Positions 46,480-57,860 of a stretch of DNA of 64,000 nt are shown one piece after another; the stretch's first letter is position 1, and every line of letters begins with the position of its first letter. Source of the DNA: Sweltsa coloradensis (lineage: Eukaryota > Arthropoda > Insecta > Plecoptera > Chloroperlidae). The stretch covers positions 372,001-436,000 of the forward strand of contig JAMZAV010000070.1 of the NCBI GenBank assembly GCA_024449915.1, written 5' to 3'. The position numbers and the translations under genes are program-made. The notes beneath the pieces were generated by a model. It did no database searches. It had not been told where the DNA came from and saw only the letters and a list, made by a program, of their open reading frames with translations.

Positions 46480-47140
46480 AAACGGCCTAGTAAAATTAGT
46501 ACAAAAGTTGGTGTAATTATCGACTAACTATTCCGTAAAAAAGACTGACTTTCCAATTGGAGTGTTACACATTCACTATTGCCACCTTTTCTGTTTAGAT
46601 ATGCCAAAAAATGTAAATGTACTTAAAAATTTAAATGAAATAATCCACTTGAATAATAAGAAATATAAACATACATATCGTTTATTAATTTAGATAGTGG
46701 GCGTTATTCTAATATAGACGTATGGTTATTAGAACATAGGGCTAAGTCGAGAAGTAGTCTCTTAATCGATCTCTTCTTGTCCCGAACCGGAAGGGCCCTC
46801 CACTCTGTTTGTGAGGGGGGGAGGTTGAACATGTGGGGTTTGCGGGCGCGCCTCCACACAAGCCTAGCGATGTGGGAGACAGGAATGTGATTTGAGGTGA
46901 AAGGTTATACTTTATTAGATAAGCCAGAGAGAAGAAAATGAAAAGCCGGCCCTTTCACCCGGTGGTGCCAGATCTCCCAGGAAGTTTAGACACTCTCACT
47001 GACAGGGCGAACTGGACGCCGTGACCTGAATCGCGATGACCTCGGGCGCTTCACTCGATAGGACCACCTATCTCGTTCCTGGGCAGTATTTCCGTACTTC
47101 AATTGTAAATAGTGACACGATTGTCACACAATGCATGTTA
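46480..47140. other. Stretch without a recognised gene
   Basis: Partly GC-richer (46750-47060), with no recognised protein or repeat. Confidence 0.45.
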
Positions 47141-47177
47141 TTTTCTTTTCGTTTTTCTTTTTTAATGTTTTTTTTTT

Positions 47178-47237
<60 letters not shown>

Positions 47238-47566
47238 TTCTTTTCTTTTCTTTTCTTTTTTTCTTTTTCTTTTTCTTTGTCTTTTTCTTTCTTTTTTCCT
47301 TTTTTCCCCCCTTTCTTTTCTTTTCTTTTCATTCTACACCCTTTTTTATATTTGATTCATTCATTAAATGCATATAATATTTTTTTTTTTGTTACCAAAA
47401 TTGTTGTGTTTAAATGCATTGTTGTTGTAATGCTACTATTTCAAATATCTACGAAAATGTAGTTTATTGTTGTTTCTGCATCTATGTAATTAGATTTATT
47501 TAGTTTTCCTCCTTTGTAAATCAGTTTTTATAACTGAATAGGATAGACGTTAAATAAATAAATATA

Positions 47567-47609
<43 letters not shown>

Positions 47610-47611
47610 AT
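47141..47611 (+). mobile_element. R1 family copy, plus strand, with expanded CTTT tract
   Basis: It is the only R1 copy of substantial length on this strand. A long (CTTT)n/pyrimidine tract (about 47170-47335) precedes TTGATTCATTCATTAAATGC, CAAAATTGTTGTGTTTAAAT, ATTTCAAATATCTACG, TGCATCTATGTAATTAGATT, CTCCTTTGTAAATCAGTTTT and CTGAATAGGATAGACGTTAA. It ends with more than a dozen AAAT units. Serine/phenylalanine-rich open frames here are artefacts of the tract. Confidence 0.9.
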
Positions 47612-47614
47612 TAT

Positions 47615-48890
47615 ATTCAGTAAAAATGTCTCATAAATAGGTATATTCCACGTTTATTTTCGGAATTTTTCAAAGTTTTAAAAAATCACTGGTGAGAACA
47701 GCTGAAGAAGATAGTAAAGAAGAAAGGAGAATAACGTAACAAAATAAGTTTATCGTCTGACATGGCAAGCCGACTTTGATAGACCCCACAAGAGCCCAAG
47801 AGTTTGTTGGGATCCGCCCATCCTTACTCCCGACTTAATTGTTTTATGATGAGTCGGATTTTACTTAGTTAAATCATTCCTTTATTTCCAACTCTATTTA
47901 GATGTAACAATACAATAATTCACAAAAGTACATAATGCTTATTTAAGTAAAAGATTAGTCTGCCTGTCTATTTAGGGATTGTCGTGGGGTTCCAAGACTC
48001 TCTTCTGTTTTTTTTTTCATTGTATACACTAAATTGTTGGTTCAAAGATGAGTTAGGGAAATGTATATTCAAAAGTAAAATATGTATATAAATAGCTACT
48101 AGCTTCAATACGCATTCTGTACTTTCGTCGTTTTCACTTGAAACGGTTGGAGCTGTCCCTAGGCAAGATTCCTACGTTATTAATTTCCTAAGTCTGACAC
48201 CGTTAAGATAAATAACTGAATTTATTCATCAAAACGTCTGCTGTGAACCAATGTAGGACCATCCTGAAAGATGCGGCTTTAATAGCATTATTTCCAGAAC
48301 GTTTTCCCCTCTGATATGAATTCCTTTAGTAAATAGGAATTGTATTTTGAGTCAAGTTGATTTTTGAACTTTTAAGAGTCACATTGTTGTTAATATTACG
48401 TATTTTCAATATTGTCCAACGTTTGTTTTGATATGTTTTCCATTATTTTTAATTTTTTAACAACCTGAGGACGAAACGTTGCTAACATTAAGAAATGAAG
48501 AGATTTTATACGCTACATTGTTGTTGATAGTTTCTAAGCAAGATGATCGATCATCTTCACGTCGTGTTCTGTAAGTCCTAGATTTCTCTCATCCGTTCTC
48601 CGAGTCAAGATGACGTAGTTTAATATACAAGCATGCCAACGTTTACAACTAAACAAAGGTATAGAGAAATCCAATAAGTAACTTCCTTTCTCCAACGATT
48701 CGTGAAATAGAAATGGAAAATAAAAAACATGTTTTTGCGAGCATTCTGCGTGGGTTGGTAATTGAATCTGTTAGTCCGGGTCCCGGGTGGTCGGGGTGCC
48801 GCTCCGCGCAACTGTTGAACGAGCAGAAGGCAAAGAGGAAGGAAGTCGAACTGTTTCTTGGAAAACAAGGCGGGGAAATAACAAGACCGA
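47615..48890. other. Stretch without a recognised gene
   Basis: Mostly unassigned. CAACCTGAGGACGAAACGTT at about 48460 resembles the CTGAGGA...GAAACG string of Penelope/hammerhead-like regions but lacks surrounding structure. Confidence 0.45.
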
Positions 48891-48896
48891 GGACGC

Positions 48897-49466
48897 AAAC
48901 ATCCAGACGACGTAAATCAAGACTAGTTAGGGGTTGTTAATTGAGGGGATGAGAGTTGAGGGCGGAGCTAGGTTAACACTAGCGTTTAGCAAGGTCTAGT
49001 GAATCTTCTAGCGGACAACCTCACGTGGATATTTAGTGGACCTTGTCCATGAGTAGATGAGCTTCAACAAGTAATCAATCAATCAAACATCCAGACGACG
49101 TAAATCAAGACTAGTTGGGGTTGTTAATTGAGGGGATGAGAGTTGAGGGCGGGCTAGGTTAACACTAGCGTTTAGCAAGGTCTAGTGAATCTTCTAGCGG
49201 ACAACCTCAGGCGAGCGCGTGGATATTAGTGGACCTTGTCCATGAGTAGATGAGCTTCAACAAGTAATCAATCAATCAAACATCCAGACGACGTAAATCA
49301 AGACTAGTTGGGGTTGTTAATTGAGGGGATGAGAGTTGAGGGCGGAGCAAGGTTAACACTAGCGTTTAGCAAGGTCTAGTGAATCTTCTAGCGGACAACC
49401 TCAGGCGAGCGCGTGGATATTTAGTGGACCTTGTCCATGAGTAGATGAGCTTCAACAAGTAATCAT
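48897..49466. repeat. Tandem array, three units of 188-193 bp
   Basis: Units start AAACATCCAGACGACG at 48897, 49085 and 49278. They contain GTTGTTAATTGAGGGGATGA, GGTTAACACTAGCGTTTAGC, GTGAATCTTCTAGCGGACAA and TAGATGAGCTTCAACAAG. They end in AATCAATCAATCA. Units 2 and 3 share a GGCGAGCGCG insertion missing from unit 1. They are very similar, so amplification is recent. The AATC ends could be SINE/LINE tails, making this a tandem of retroposon ends; simple satellite DNA is the alternative. Confidence 0.9.
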
Positions 49467-49830
49467 CAAAACAAAAATAATTGTTTTCTATTATCGTTAT
49501 AACTACATTCACAATTTTTTATTTCTTGATTTTCTGATTGTAAATAATTTTAGTTTTGAGTAAGTTTAAACAAAACGTCTATTTAATTTGAAACGAGAAT
49601 GTTTACAATATTGTTATTTAAATATCTTTGATTGTTTTGTTAATAATTTATTCTGAAATCAGAAATAATTTTTTGTTGGATACAGTGAAATAACAAGTTA
49701 AAAACCATACCTCACTTTAATAGATATATTACTAAGTGCGATGTTTGTCGTAAATGCCGGGAAAGACAAACAATGATTGCACTGTGGATCTGAAACTATT
49801 TTTTTAGTGGGAACGCCCGAAGTAAAGATT

Positions 49831-49894
49831 AAAAAATCAGTTACGTGAATGACAGAGTAACCTCTAAATAAGAATGTATTTATTTATATTTTTG
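49831..49894 (+). repeat. S2 SINE-tail fragment
   Basis: AAATCAGTTACGTGAATGAC, then CTCTAAATAAGAATGTATTT. It matches the 3' part of the copy at 63658. Confidence 0.6.
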
Positions 49895-49937
49895 AGTGGC
49901 GGGAAGTATTGTATAAGGGATCACTGTTAAAATTCGT

Positions 49938-50030
49938 CTATGACACAGCAAAACCTTGGAACCCCTTCAGTTAGATTTGCTGGTGGCCGGAATCGTTCCG
50001 TAAACCTCACCCGACGACATGGGCAAGTGA
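49938..50030 (-). mobile_element. S1 SINE fragment, old
   Basis: The plus strand shows CAAAACCTTGGAACCCCTTC, a GTCAGGATTGCTGG-like block reading AGTTAGATTTGCTGG, then GGAATCGTTCCGTAAACCTC (decayed B box) and GGGCAAGTGAGC. This is the inverted S1 head order. Confidence 0.5.
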
Positions 50031-50055
50031 GCTGTACTTGAACGATTGCGTCAGG

Positions 50056-50160
50056 GCCTACAGGGTTGGCTTGGTCGCTTTGATTTACTGTCCCCCACTG
50101 AAAAACAGTTATATAACTGAGTGGGTAGACTCTAAATACAATTTATTTTTTATTTTACTT
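50056..50160 (+). repeat. S2 SINE tail
   Basis: GCCTACAGGGTTGGCTTGG, CCCCCACTGAAAAACAGTTA, CTGAGTGGGTAGACTC and an AATACAATTTATTTTT end. The same blocks lie at 63658 and partly at 58655 and 49831. A hairpin-like CAGTTATATAACTG lies in the middle. The 5' extent is unknown. Confidence 0.65.
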
Positions 50161-50700
50161 TTTATCTCTGTAAAGATGGTGCCGAGTGGTAGACTAGAAA
50201 CAGGTGGTTTGGAAATCCTACTCTGACCTATTGCTACCCGTATATTACCATTCGTGCTAAGGTCTCATTCCAAACAACGTAGCGCTGAGTGAAGAGTTGC
50301 AGGAGGTTAGTTTACACATCGGAGCGGCTGCGTTATTGTACTTGAAACTAGCTCAAAGAGATCTATTTATTTAGGAGCGCATCAACAGTTTTTTCTCCGC
50401 CACTCTAACCTAGAGTATGTAGGAGGAACCTAGAACCGCGCTGGACAGAGAGCGGGGAACGAGATCCCTCGTTTTATGTTATTTGATATTATTTGTATTT
50501 TATTTTATGTGTTTTAAAAGTTATAACTTGATATAGTTAGTAAGAAACTTTGTGACTGGGGCCTCATGGCCCTTTTCTAACTTTCTATGGAGTTGTGTAT
50601 CTTACTGACAAGAAAATGGACTACATAAAAAATAAATACATTATAAAAGTAATGATAATAATGATAATAAAAATATAAATATAAATATCAATTAAATTTT

Positions 50701-51440
50701 TGGTGGAGGTGCCTGGTCTCTTACTCTCTTATTTTTTGCGTTTGTTTGCTCATATTTTAATTTTAGTATGTTATTTAAAGTTAGATTTTCTTACCGTGCA
50801 GGACAAAGAGAGCGGGGAACGAGCTTAGTAATCTTAATTAATTCATATTTTGGTGGAGGTGCCGGGTCTCTTTTTTGTGTTTGCTCATTTCAGACTTTTA
50901 AGTATGTGATTAAAGTTAGATATACTAAACCGTGCAGGACTTAGAGAGTGGGGGAGAGTCAAAGTTTTGTTAACAAATTACACTTTGGTGGAGGTGCCAG
51001 GTCGCTTAATTATTAGCGATTTCTTTTCATTTTTAGATGATTATTTTTTAAATTCAAATTTGAGTCACTAAATAGGTCATTTACTCCCTGTTAGCTTACA
51101 AAATGTGGGGCTAACCCAATAACGTGAAATGGCCGTGCAAGACAGAGGAAGTCACAGTTTAGTGGATGGGAGAACGAACGTAAAAGGAATTTATTTTTAC
51201 AAATCCAGTTTGGTGGAGGTGCCGGGTCTCACTTATTTGTATTTCGTTGCTAATTTCAGATTTTAATTTAATTTATTCTTTTGAGATACTAGCTAAGTCA
51301 TTTTGCGCTAATCATACAAGTTACATAATGTGAGATGAACCCATATAACATGGACATAACCGGTCAGACAAAGGTGGAAAATGAGTGAGGGGCTGGGTTT
51401 ACTTTTGTCAATTAATTCCAGTTTGGTGGAGGTGCTGGTT
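50701..51440 (-). repeat. Degenerate tandem array of five C1 cores
   Basis: TGGTGGAGGTGCCGGGT or a near match occurs at 50701, 50851, 50986, 51211 and 51424, all in one orientation with spacings of 150, 135, 225 and 213 bp. Shared sequence between cores includes GTGCAGGAC, AGAGAGCGGGGAACGAG, GTTTGCTCAT and an AATTAATTC-like run just before the core. The cores are better kept than the spacers. No ORF is convincing. Confidence 0.8.
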
Positions 51441-51800
51441 CCCAGAATTAACGGCTTTTGCAAGCTCATTATCAGATGTTTCTTTATTTATTGCGAGTGT
51501 ACGGTACTAGTTAAATCATTTGGCGCCGGCCTTATCTGTGGAATGTGGTGGTACATGAAACCACGGGACGCACGGACGCGCCATGCTGACTATACCAGTG
51601 ATTGTTTGTGGTGAACCGCGGCTACGTCATCACAGTTGAACCACGTTCAGTAACGACGTGAAATACAGTCTGGTCACTGATCGCGAACAAAGAAAGATAA
51701 ATGCCTCCGTGGTCGGAATACTGTATATGTAGGCTCACGAGAATACACCAATACCGAAGCTGTCTGAAGATGGGTTCCACGACGTGTGTAGGCGCACTAA

Positions 51801-52431
51801 TTGGATGAGCGTAGCGAGCGTAGCGAGCGAAGCGAAGATTCCATTTCACTACACTGGAGAAAAAAATCCGGAATGTTTTTTTTTTTTTTTTTTTTTTTTT
51901 CTTTCTTTCTTCTCTTTCTGTATTTTTGTCTGTCTGTTAACACGATTCCGGCTAAACCGATACTCCGATTGCGATGAAATTTTATGGAGGCCTTCGAAAT
52001 CTCTGAACTAAGAACTGCCACGTTTTTGAGCGCAATCGAAAAATTATTTCTCATGAAAATCGCAATTTTACGATTTTTTTCGATTTTTAAAAAATTTCTT
52101 CGACTTATAACTCCTACATGCTTTATTCGATTGTAATGATTTTTTCACAGAACCTTAATTTTAAGAATTAATATATTCGTGTAAAATTTGTGCGCAATCG
52201 AATAATTATTTCTTATGAAAATTTCAATATTACGATTTTTTCCTTTTTTAAAATTACGATTAATTAAAAAAAAATAAGTTAATTTTTTATTTAATTTGAT
52301 TTAATTTAAAAAAAATTTCAACAAAGTTCTGATTTTTTCACAGAACAACAGAAAATCCGGAAAACACATGGCAGCTCAATTTACCAATTACGCTCATCCA
52401 ACAACGCGGCGGGACTTAAGCGTTTTCCTAG
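51801..52431 (+). mobile_element. H1 Helitron-like element, subtype B
   Basis: Starts TTGGATGAGCG after an A with two GTAGCGAGC units, then GAAGCGAAGATTCCATTTC, ACTACACTGGAGAAA, TCCGGAATG and a 23-bp poly(T). It continues with AACACGATTCCGGCTAAACC and repeated ACGATTTTTTTCGATTTTTA units. The subterminal CGCTCATCCAACAACGCGG precedes GCGGGACTTAAGCG, TTTTCCTAG and T. Length 631 bp, no coding capacity. Confidence 0.85.
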
Positions 52432-52439
52432 TATACGAA

Positions 52440-53110
52440 CATTCTTCATTGCATTAGCCCGATAGAAGTATAGCCTAACCGAGAGTTCTCCAACAATCAG
52501 CTAGGGTTTAAATCCTATACACTGGCGCTTGTACCATATACATTACCACCAAGGTGCAAATTGACGAGGAGGGGAGGGGGGAGGGAGGATTTTCCCCCTC
52601 TGGTAATTTCATCCCTGGCTCTGTTTTACTGAAAGGTGTCCCCGCCTGGGGATAGCTAAATCCGCACTCCTGGATATCCACCTCATCTCATATCATATCA
52701 AATGAGTTTATCTCGTAATGTTAATAAATAATGGTTAATTTACACAAATATTTCTTTCAAAATAATACCTCAGATCGCTTCTAATGCCATCTCGAAGCAA
52801 TAATACCCTCAAAATGTTCCTCAGATCTCTTTTAAGACCATCTCAAGGGCAATAATACCCCCAAACACAAATTGCCTCCGCCAGCTGGGTCTTCGCCCCA
52901 GACCCCTTGTACCCCACACGGATACTATACTTGGCCATCCCCCCCTATGCCAAGTCGTCAATTCGCACCCTGAGTAACACGGATTCCAACAACTATTCTC
53001 ACACTCGTTAGTTACAGTGGCCAGAATGGGGAGAGTTTCAGGCAGATATAACAGTGAGAACCAACAGTAAGTTGTCTTAGTTGTGATTGTTTTAATGGGT
53101 ATCGAAATTA
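52440..53110. other. Stretch without a recognised gene
   Basis: Contains a roughly 60-bp imperfect duplication at about 52762-52865 (ACCTCAGATCGCTTCTAATG versus TCCTCAGATCTCTTTTAAGA, each with CCATCTC and AATAATACC). Otherwise unassigned. Confidence 0.5.
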
Positions 53111-53202
53111 TAGCTCACGCGTAGCTCGCAAGACACGATTTGGGAGGTCAGCCTGTCTCTGTCAATACTGACTGGAGGTGTTTCTAATCGAGTCGTCAGT
53201 CG
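53111..53202 (+). mobile_element. S1 SINE head, cut by an R1 insertion
   Basis: TAGCTCACGCGTAGCTCGCA, CACGATTTGGGAGGTC, a decayed B-box region, TCAATACTGACTGGAGG and CGAGTCGTCAGTCG. It stops where the R1 tail begins. Confidence 0.65.
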
Positions 53203-53210
53203 TTTTTTTT

Positions 53211-53404
53211 AAATTATTATTTAACGTCTGTTCTATTCAGTTAAAAAACTGATTTACAAAGGAGGACAACTAAATAAATCTAATTACATAGATGCAGACA
53301 CAACATCGAACTTCAGTTAAGTAAATATTTGAAATAGTAATATTACAACAACAGTGCATTAAAACACAACTATTTTGGTAACAAATTCAAAAAGGATATT
53401 AATT
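53211..53404 (-). mobile_element. R1 family copy, truncated
   Basis: Plus strand: AAATTATTATTTAACGTCTG, TTCTATTCAGTTAAAAAACT, GGAGGACAACTAAATAAATC, ACATAGATGCAGACACAACA and AATATTACAACAACAGTGCA, ending near AAAAAGGATATTAATTA. It apparently inserted into an S1 copy. Confidence 0.85.
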
Positions 53405-54290
53405 AGTTAAGGCGAATTCTTGCGATAATTCCTCTTAAAGAGCCCTTATATTTCATTTCCACCACAATTACCCAACATCCATTACGACCTCATAAGACCC
53501 TTAAATAAGGTCATACCGGCAAAAACTGATTTGTACTCTACAGCAGGGTTCCTGACGGAGAAAACCGGTTTTCGAAAAAAAAATGGTAACAACATAACTT
53601 GCGAATCTTGCATTGATTGCCACCGTTTGATCTTTTTGTTTGGATTGAACTTCTTAAGTGTAAATGAAACAATCCACTTGTAGAATAAAATCATCCAAAT
53701 TATTTAATATTTTAGCAGTCGTATTCTACAGAGATTCATACTTGCAGGGTAGATTGTAGTGCAATGAATGAGTGAATCTGACCTAGTAACCAGTAGCTCA
53801 ATTAATTATATGAGACCACTATAGGTAGGATCACTAATCCCAGTTATTTATCATCGATCGTGGTTCCCAGTATTCCAGAGTGGAAACATAAATATTTCGT
53901 AGAGTGAATTATTTGGTGTTTTACAATAGAACCCGCCGATTATGAGAGATGGGTGAAGATCGAGTAGATAAATATTAAAATTATTAAAATAAGCCAACAA
54001 TCCAGAAGTAAATAAGTATCAAACTCGATTGCCTAGTATAGTAAAAACGTTTGGTCCATGGTCGAGTAAGATTTGGTTTTTCTGGACTGTATAACGTATC
54101 TATAAAAAGTTTGTATATCGTATTCACTGTTTGAAATTTTAAGCCGAACGAAAAAGGTGCGTTTATTTTTCGTATCAAAGTACCTCAACAATAAAGTTGA
54201 AGACGGTAAAACATAGTAGAGAACGATAAAAATACTTGAGTAAGAGTCGGGTACGAGAGTGCTTTATTACACCACGTTGTTCCGGGGTTA
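53405..54290. other. Stretch without a recognised gene
   Basis: AT-rich and unassigned. Confidence 0.5.
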
Positions 54291-54295
54291 AATAG

Positions 54296-54415
54296 TGGTG
54301 GAGGTGCCGAGTATATTAATATTTTAACTTTCTGGGGAGGATAGCCCAGCCCGTGACCCTCAGGGTCATCAATACTTTTCTGTGTCATCACGTTTGAGGG
54401 CAAGGTGACCAAAAA
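54296..54415 (-). repeat. C1 family copy, reverse, truncated
   Basis: TGGTGGAGGTGCCGAGT at 54296-54312, then CTTTCTGGGGAGGATAGCCC, GTGACCCTCAGGGTCATC and TTCTGTGTCATCACG, matching the order in other reverse copies. The GTTCGGTTTTTATCG end is missing. Confidence 0.65.
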
Positions 54416-54419
54416 GTAC

Positions 54420-55968
54420 CGCATAAAAAAAGACTGACAGATTTATAAAATAAAATACACCACACGAACAATAACAACGGTCAAACATACAAACACACTT
54501 ATCACAATCAATGTTTTAAATGTATGACTTCGTGTGGTGTATTTTATTTAAGAACAGGATTTCACGAAAAAACATTCGATGTTTGTCCGAAGCGAGCACA
54601 TGTGAGTGAGAAACGCACTACTACACACCCTTGTGATTCTCAACTTGCACAAAACCATGACTTGTTACGGTTTGTAAATGGAGTGAAGCTAAAGCTGTCC
54701 TCGCTGCCCAGTCAACATCTCCGAGCTACGAGTGGTCGAGCGGCATTACATAAGTTCATTACAATACTTCAAAGTGGTTGCTCGACCCGCCGTTTAATTT
54801 ACTACACAATTGTGTTACAACTCGTAAAAACATTTCAAAGGGACAATGCTAATTTTAAAACGCGAGTGTTAGAAATATTTCATAATATAATTTAAGTTCA
54901 AAGTTGAACAGAGAATTGTTATATTAAACATACCAACATTCTCTCTGGCGTGTCTTATTAGTAAAAACCTTAAGAGTTTTCAAGCATGAAAAGTAATTTT
55001 GCATATACAAATTATTTTTGCGACAACACTGACAACATGTATTTCACGACTGCGAAATGGTTGCTTACTTTAAACGTGACTTATTTTATCACCGTTTGTG
55101 ACAGAATGCAGCCATATAGAAGAGATTGTTCGGAAAGCCGAGTCCCCGTTGTTTACAACCGGAAAGATACGACTACAGAACACGCACCTTACATTTTAAT
55201 TCAGTTCAATTCAAAATGCGTATTATTTCTTACCGACGATTATACATGATTGAATGCTCACTGATATACTCGGCATTATTGCCGTTCAGTCTTGAAATAC
55301 GCTTGGTATTACATTATTTCATAAATAGTGCGAAAACAATATCCCGCTTAATTGTGTAAATAAAAATAAATGTTAACAAAATGTAACGTGGGCGTAGGTG
55401 ATTGTTACAACAATCACAATTGCACTGTTTGCCTTCACAAAATTGTTGGTGTACTTTTAAATGCATGCGAAATTAAATACTTTTTATGATTAATTTGAAT
55501 TTATCCCAGCTTATGTAAAAAACCATTTTATTTATCTGCTAAAATGTTATAAAGAATAACTCCAGCCTTTACCACAGCGTTTGTTTCATCAACTTTAATC
55601 CAACTTTAAATTATGTTTTGCATATTTATATTGGTTAATCAATTACGAATTTAAAATGAAAAATGTAAAGTGCAGACATATCAATAAAGTGAAGTTCAGG
55701 TTCTTTAAAAATATTATTATGACTTTACAATTAATCATTACACTCTAGAAATGTCTAAGAAATTTTTTTATTAAAACCTACAGTTAAAATATAAACGGTT
55801 TTAATTGTTTCAAAGTGGGAAAAGTGTCTTGTGGTGGTAGACCTGAGCTACTCGTAGAAATAACTAAGTCTAAAGTAGGTAAACCTGCATGTTGTAGTCA
55901 GTATTGTAGTTTAGGCCCTAATAACTTTCTGATCGTTCTTCGCGTATCAGTCATCAAACACAATTTAA
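54420..55968. other. Stretch without a recognised gene
   Basis: A 123-codon open frame at 54524-54895 has no recognisable domain. No repeat family of the window is present. It could hide a lineage-specific exon but there is no support for one. Confidence 0.45.
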
Positions 55969-56081
55969 AGTCAAGTCAAGTCTAGTCAAGTCAAGTCGAG
56001 TCAAGTCAAGTCAAGTCTAGTCAAGTCAAGTCGAGTCGAGTCGAGTCGAGTCGAGTCGAGTCGAGTCGAGTCGAGTCAAGG
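55969..56081. repeat. Pentanucleotide tandem repeat (TCAAG/TCGAG)n
   Basis: About 22 units. The first part mixes TCAAG with TCTAG and TCGAG; the second part is almost pure TCGAG, a CpG-containing palindrome-rich run. Confidence 0.95.
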
Positions 56082-56084
56082 TGA

Positions 56085-57740
56085 CTTCAAATGAGTTGCA
56101 TTATGTATTATTTATGTTTATTGTATTTCTATGGAGTACGCTTAGACCAACCCCTTAGTCATTAAACGCATAATAATAAAGCTGTGCTAAACTTACATAA
56201 ACGATTTTAACTTCAAAGCGTTGAAAGCTTCGTGTCCAGCTGGACGTGTATGCATGAAATTAGTGATATTGTGGAGGCAACGATTAGGTCCGGAAACTTT
56301 ACCGGCCCGAGCTTACGGACGCCCATTGTTGCTAAGGATTTGATGTGTGATATGGGAACTAACGTGCATAAAACAATTACGTAGTGACTAATAAGTGTTT
56401 CAAACATACAGCCAGCTTACTTAGAGAGTAGAAACTCAAACCATGGTCGATATATTATTGGCAAGTTTAACCATGATTTACAATGCCAATCACTATTGTA
56501 AGTCCATGGTTAAACTAGCTCATGTACAATTTGTATATGACCATCCAGTGACATACTTCTACAAATCCCTTTCGCTAATTGTTGGGGTCCAATAAATACA
56601 CTAATGGCGTTAGAATTATTACGTCAACCGTGTTATGTACTTTGATAACAATGTTAAACAAATGGCTTCTACTGTAATTGAAATCGGAATTTATAATGGC
56701 GTAATATATCCACTTTAATTCAGTCCCCCACCCTTGAAAATCTGTCCTATGACTGGACTCTTAATACACTTTTATGTTTATTCTTTTTCAATGTGCAAGG
56801 TTGACATCAATTTAATTTCAATCTACTTTAATTATTTATTTACATTTACATTCCATTAGCAGTAAGCAATACATCTAAGTAGACGATTTTAATCACAGGG
56901 ATACAAAATATCAGTGGAAAAGAGTAGAAGTAAACAAAATAAAGTCTCCATACAACATATGACTACTAAAGAAAGCTAAAATACATATTAGCAATCTCTG
57001 GCTATTTGCTTCATAAGGAATGTATCTGACTACATCTACATCTTTTGATAATGTGTTATTTTAATTGTGGTGAAGATGTAGTAAGATTTCTGCATTGTTT
57101 GTTGTATGTAGCTGAATGTAGTGTGAAATGAACAGTTATAAATTACTTTGTTATTACTAAATTCTAGTTCATTAACCTTCCGTAATAAATTCTGAGATAT
57201 AAAGCTTCACAAATGTGAATGTTTCAAATCACAAATCATCTAAATGTTAACATTTTGCCTCGAAATTTAATATAAAAAAAAAAAACAGGTATGCCTGATA
57301 GACAAAATATTATAGTTAACTCTCCAATAAAATAAATTTTGGAATTCATACATTTTAAATAGTTTTACAATTTAATAGAATAGACGTTAAATAAATAAGT
57401 AACTTATAGTTTTTTCAGCCATAAACTAATTTGAGATAATTTTAAGTTGCATTTCTTTCATTTTCTCGTGTAATAATTAAACTGTGTAGTTTTATTGAAA
57501 TGTACTGTTTAAATAACATAAAATGTGTTTTGTATAACCCCAAACATAAAAAATACGTATCCTTACTTTATACAACAAAGGTTGTGTATTATTGTTATTG
57601 TTACATTGCCAACTGTTTACGTATTTCGTCTCGGATAATTAAACTAAGCCTAACTAGAGTTAAACTGAGGTGTAAGAAGCCTCGACGGTAGTTTATCTCG
57701 TGTGAATATTTAACGTGGGTGTGTGAAGTGATTACGTGAA
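56085..57740. other. Stretch without a recognised gene
   Basis: AT-rich. Only an R1 tail fragment at 57374-57399 is recognised. Confidence 0.5.
57374..57399 (+). mobile_element. R1 tail fragment
   Basis: AATAGAATAGACGTTAAATA matches the last bases of R1 (TGAATAGGATAGACGTTAAA) with a short AAAT tail. No further R1 body could be followed upstream with confidence. Confidence 0.5.
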
Positions 57741-57744
57741 TGTG

Positions 57745-57860
57745 TTCGGTGCGAGGGCGGCCCTACAGCCCAGACCTTGGTTAGGCCGTGCGCGTAACAA
57801 GTATCAGCCACGTGGCTCCACCCAATGCGTGCGCGCACCCTCACGCACAATCAAACACAA
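57745..57860. other. GC-rich island
   Basis: GCGAGGGCGGCCCTACAGC, GGCCGTGCGCGTAAC and GCGTGCGCGCACCCTCACG in AT-rich surroundings. It is open in one plus-strand frame without a recognisable product. Confidence 0.3.

Noticed and set aside
47036..47377. Phenylalanine/serine-rich open frames
   Set aside because: They are translations of a CTTT microsatellite inside an R1 copy, not proteins.
48713..48940. 75-codon open frame running into the 190-bp array
   Set aside because: It partly overlaps the tandem array and has no recognisable motif.
51784..52054. Overlapping open frames on both strands
   Set aside because: They lie entirely inside an H1 element with a long poly(T) run and have no protein character.
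54524..54895. 123-codon open frame on the plus strand
   Set aside because: No recognisable motif; a length near 120 codons can occur by chance in 64 kb read in six frames.
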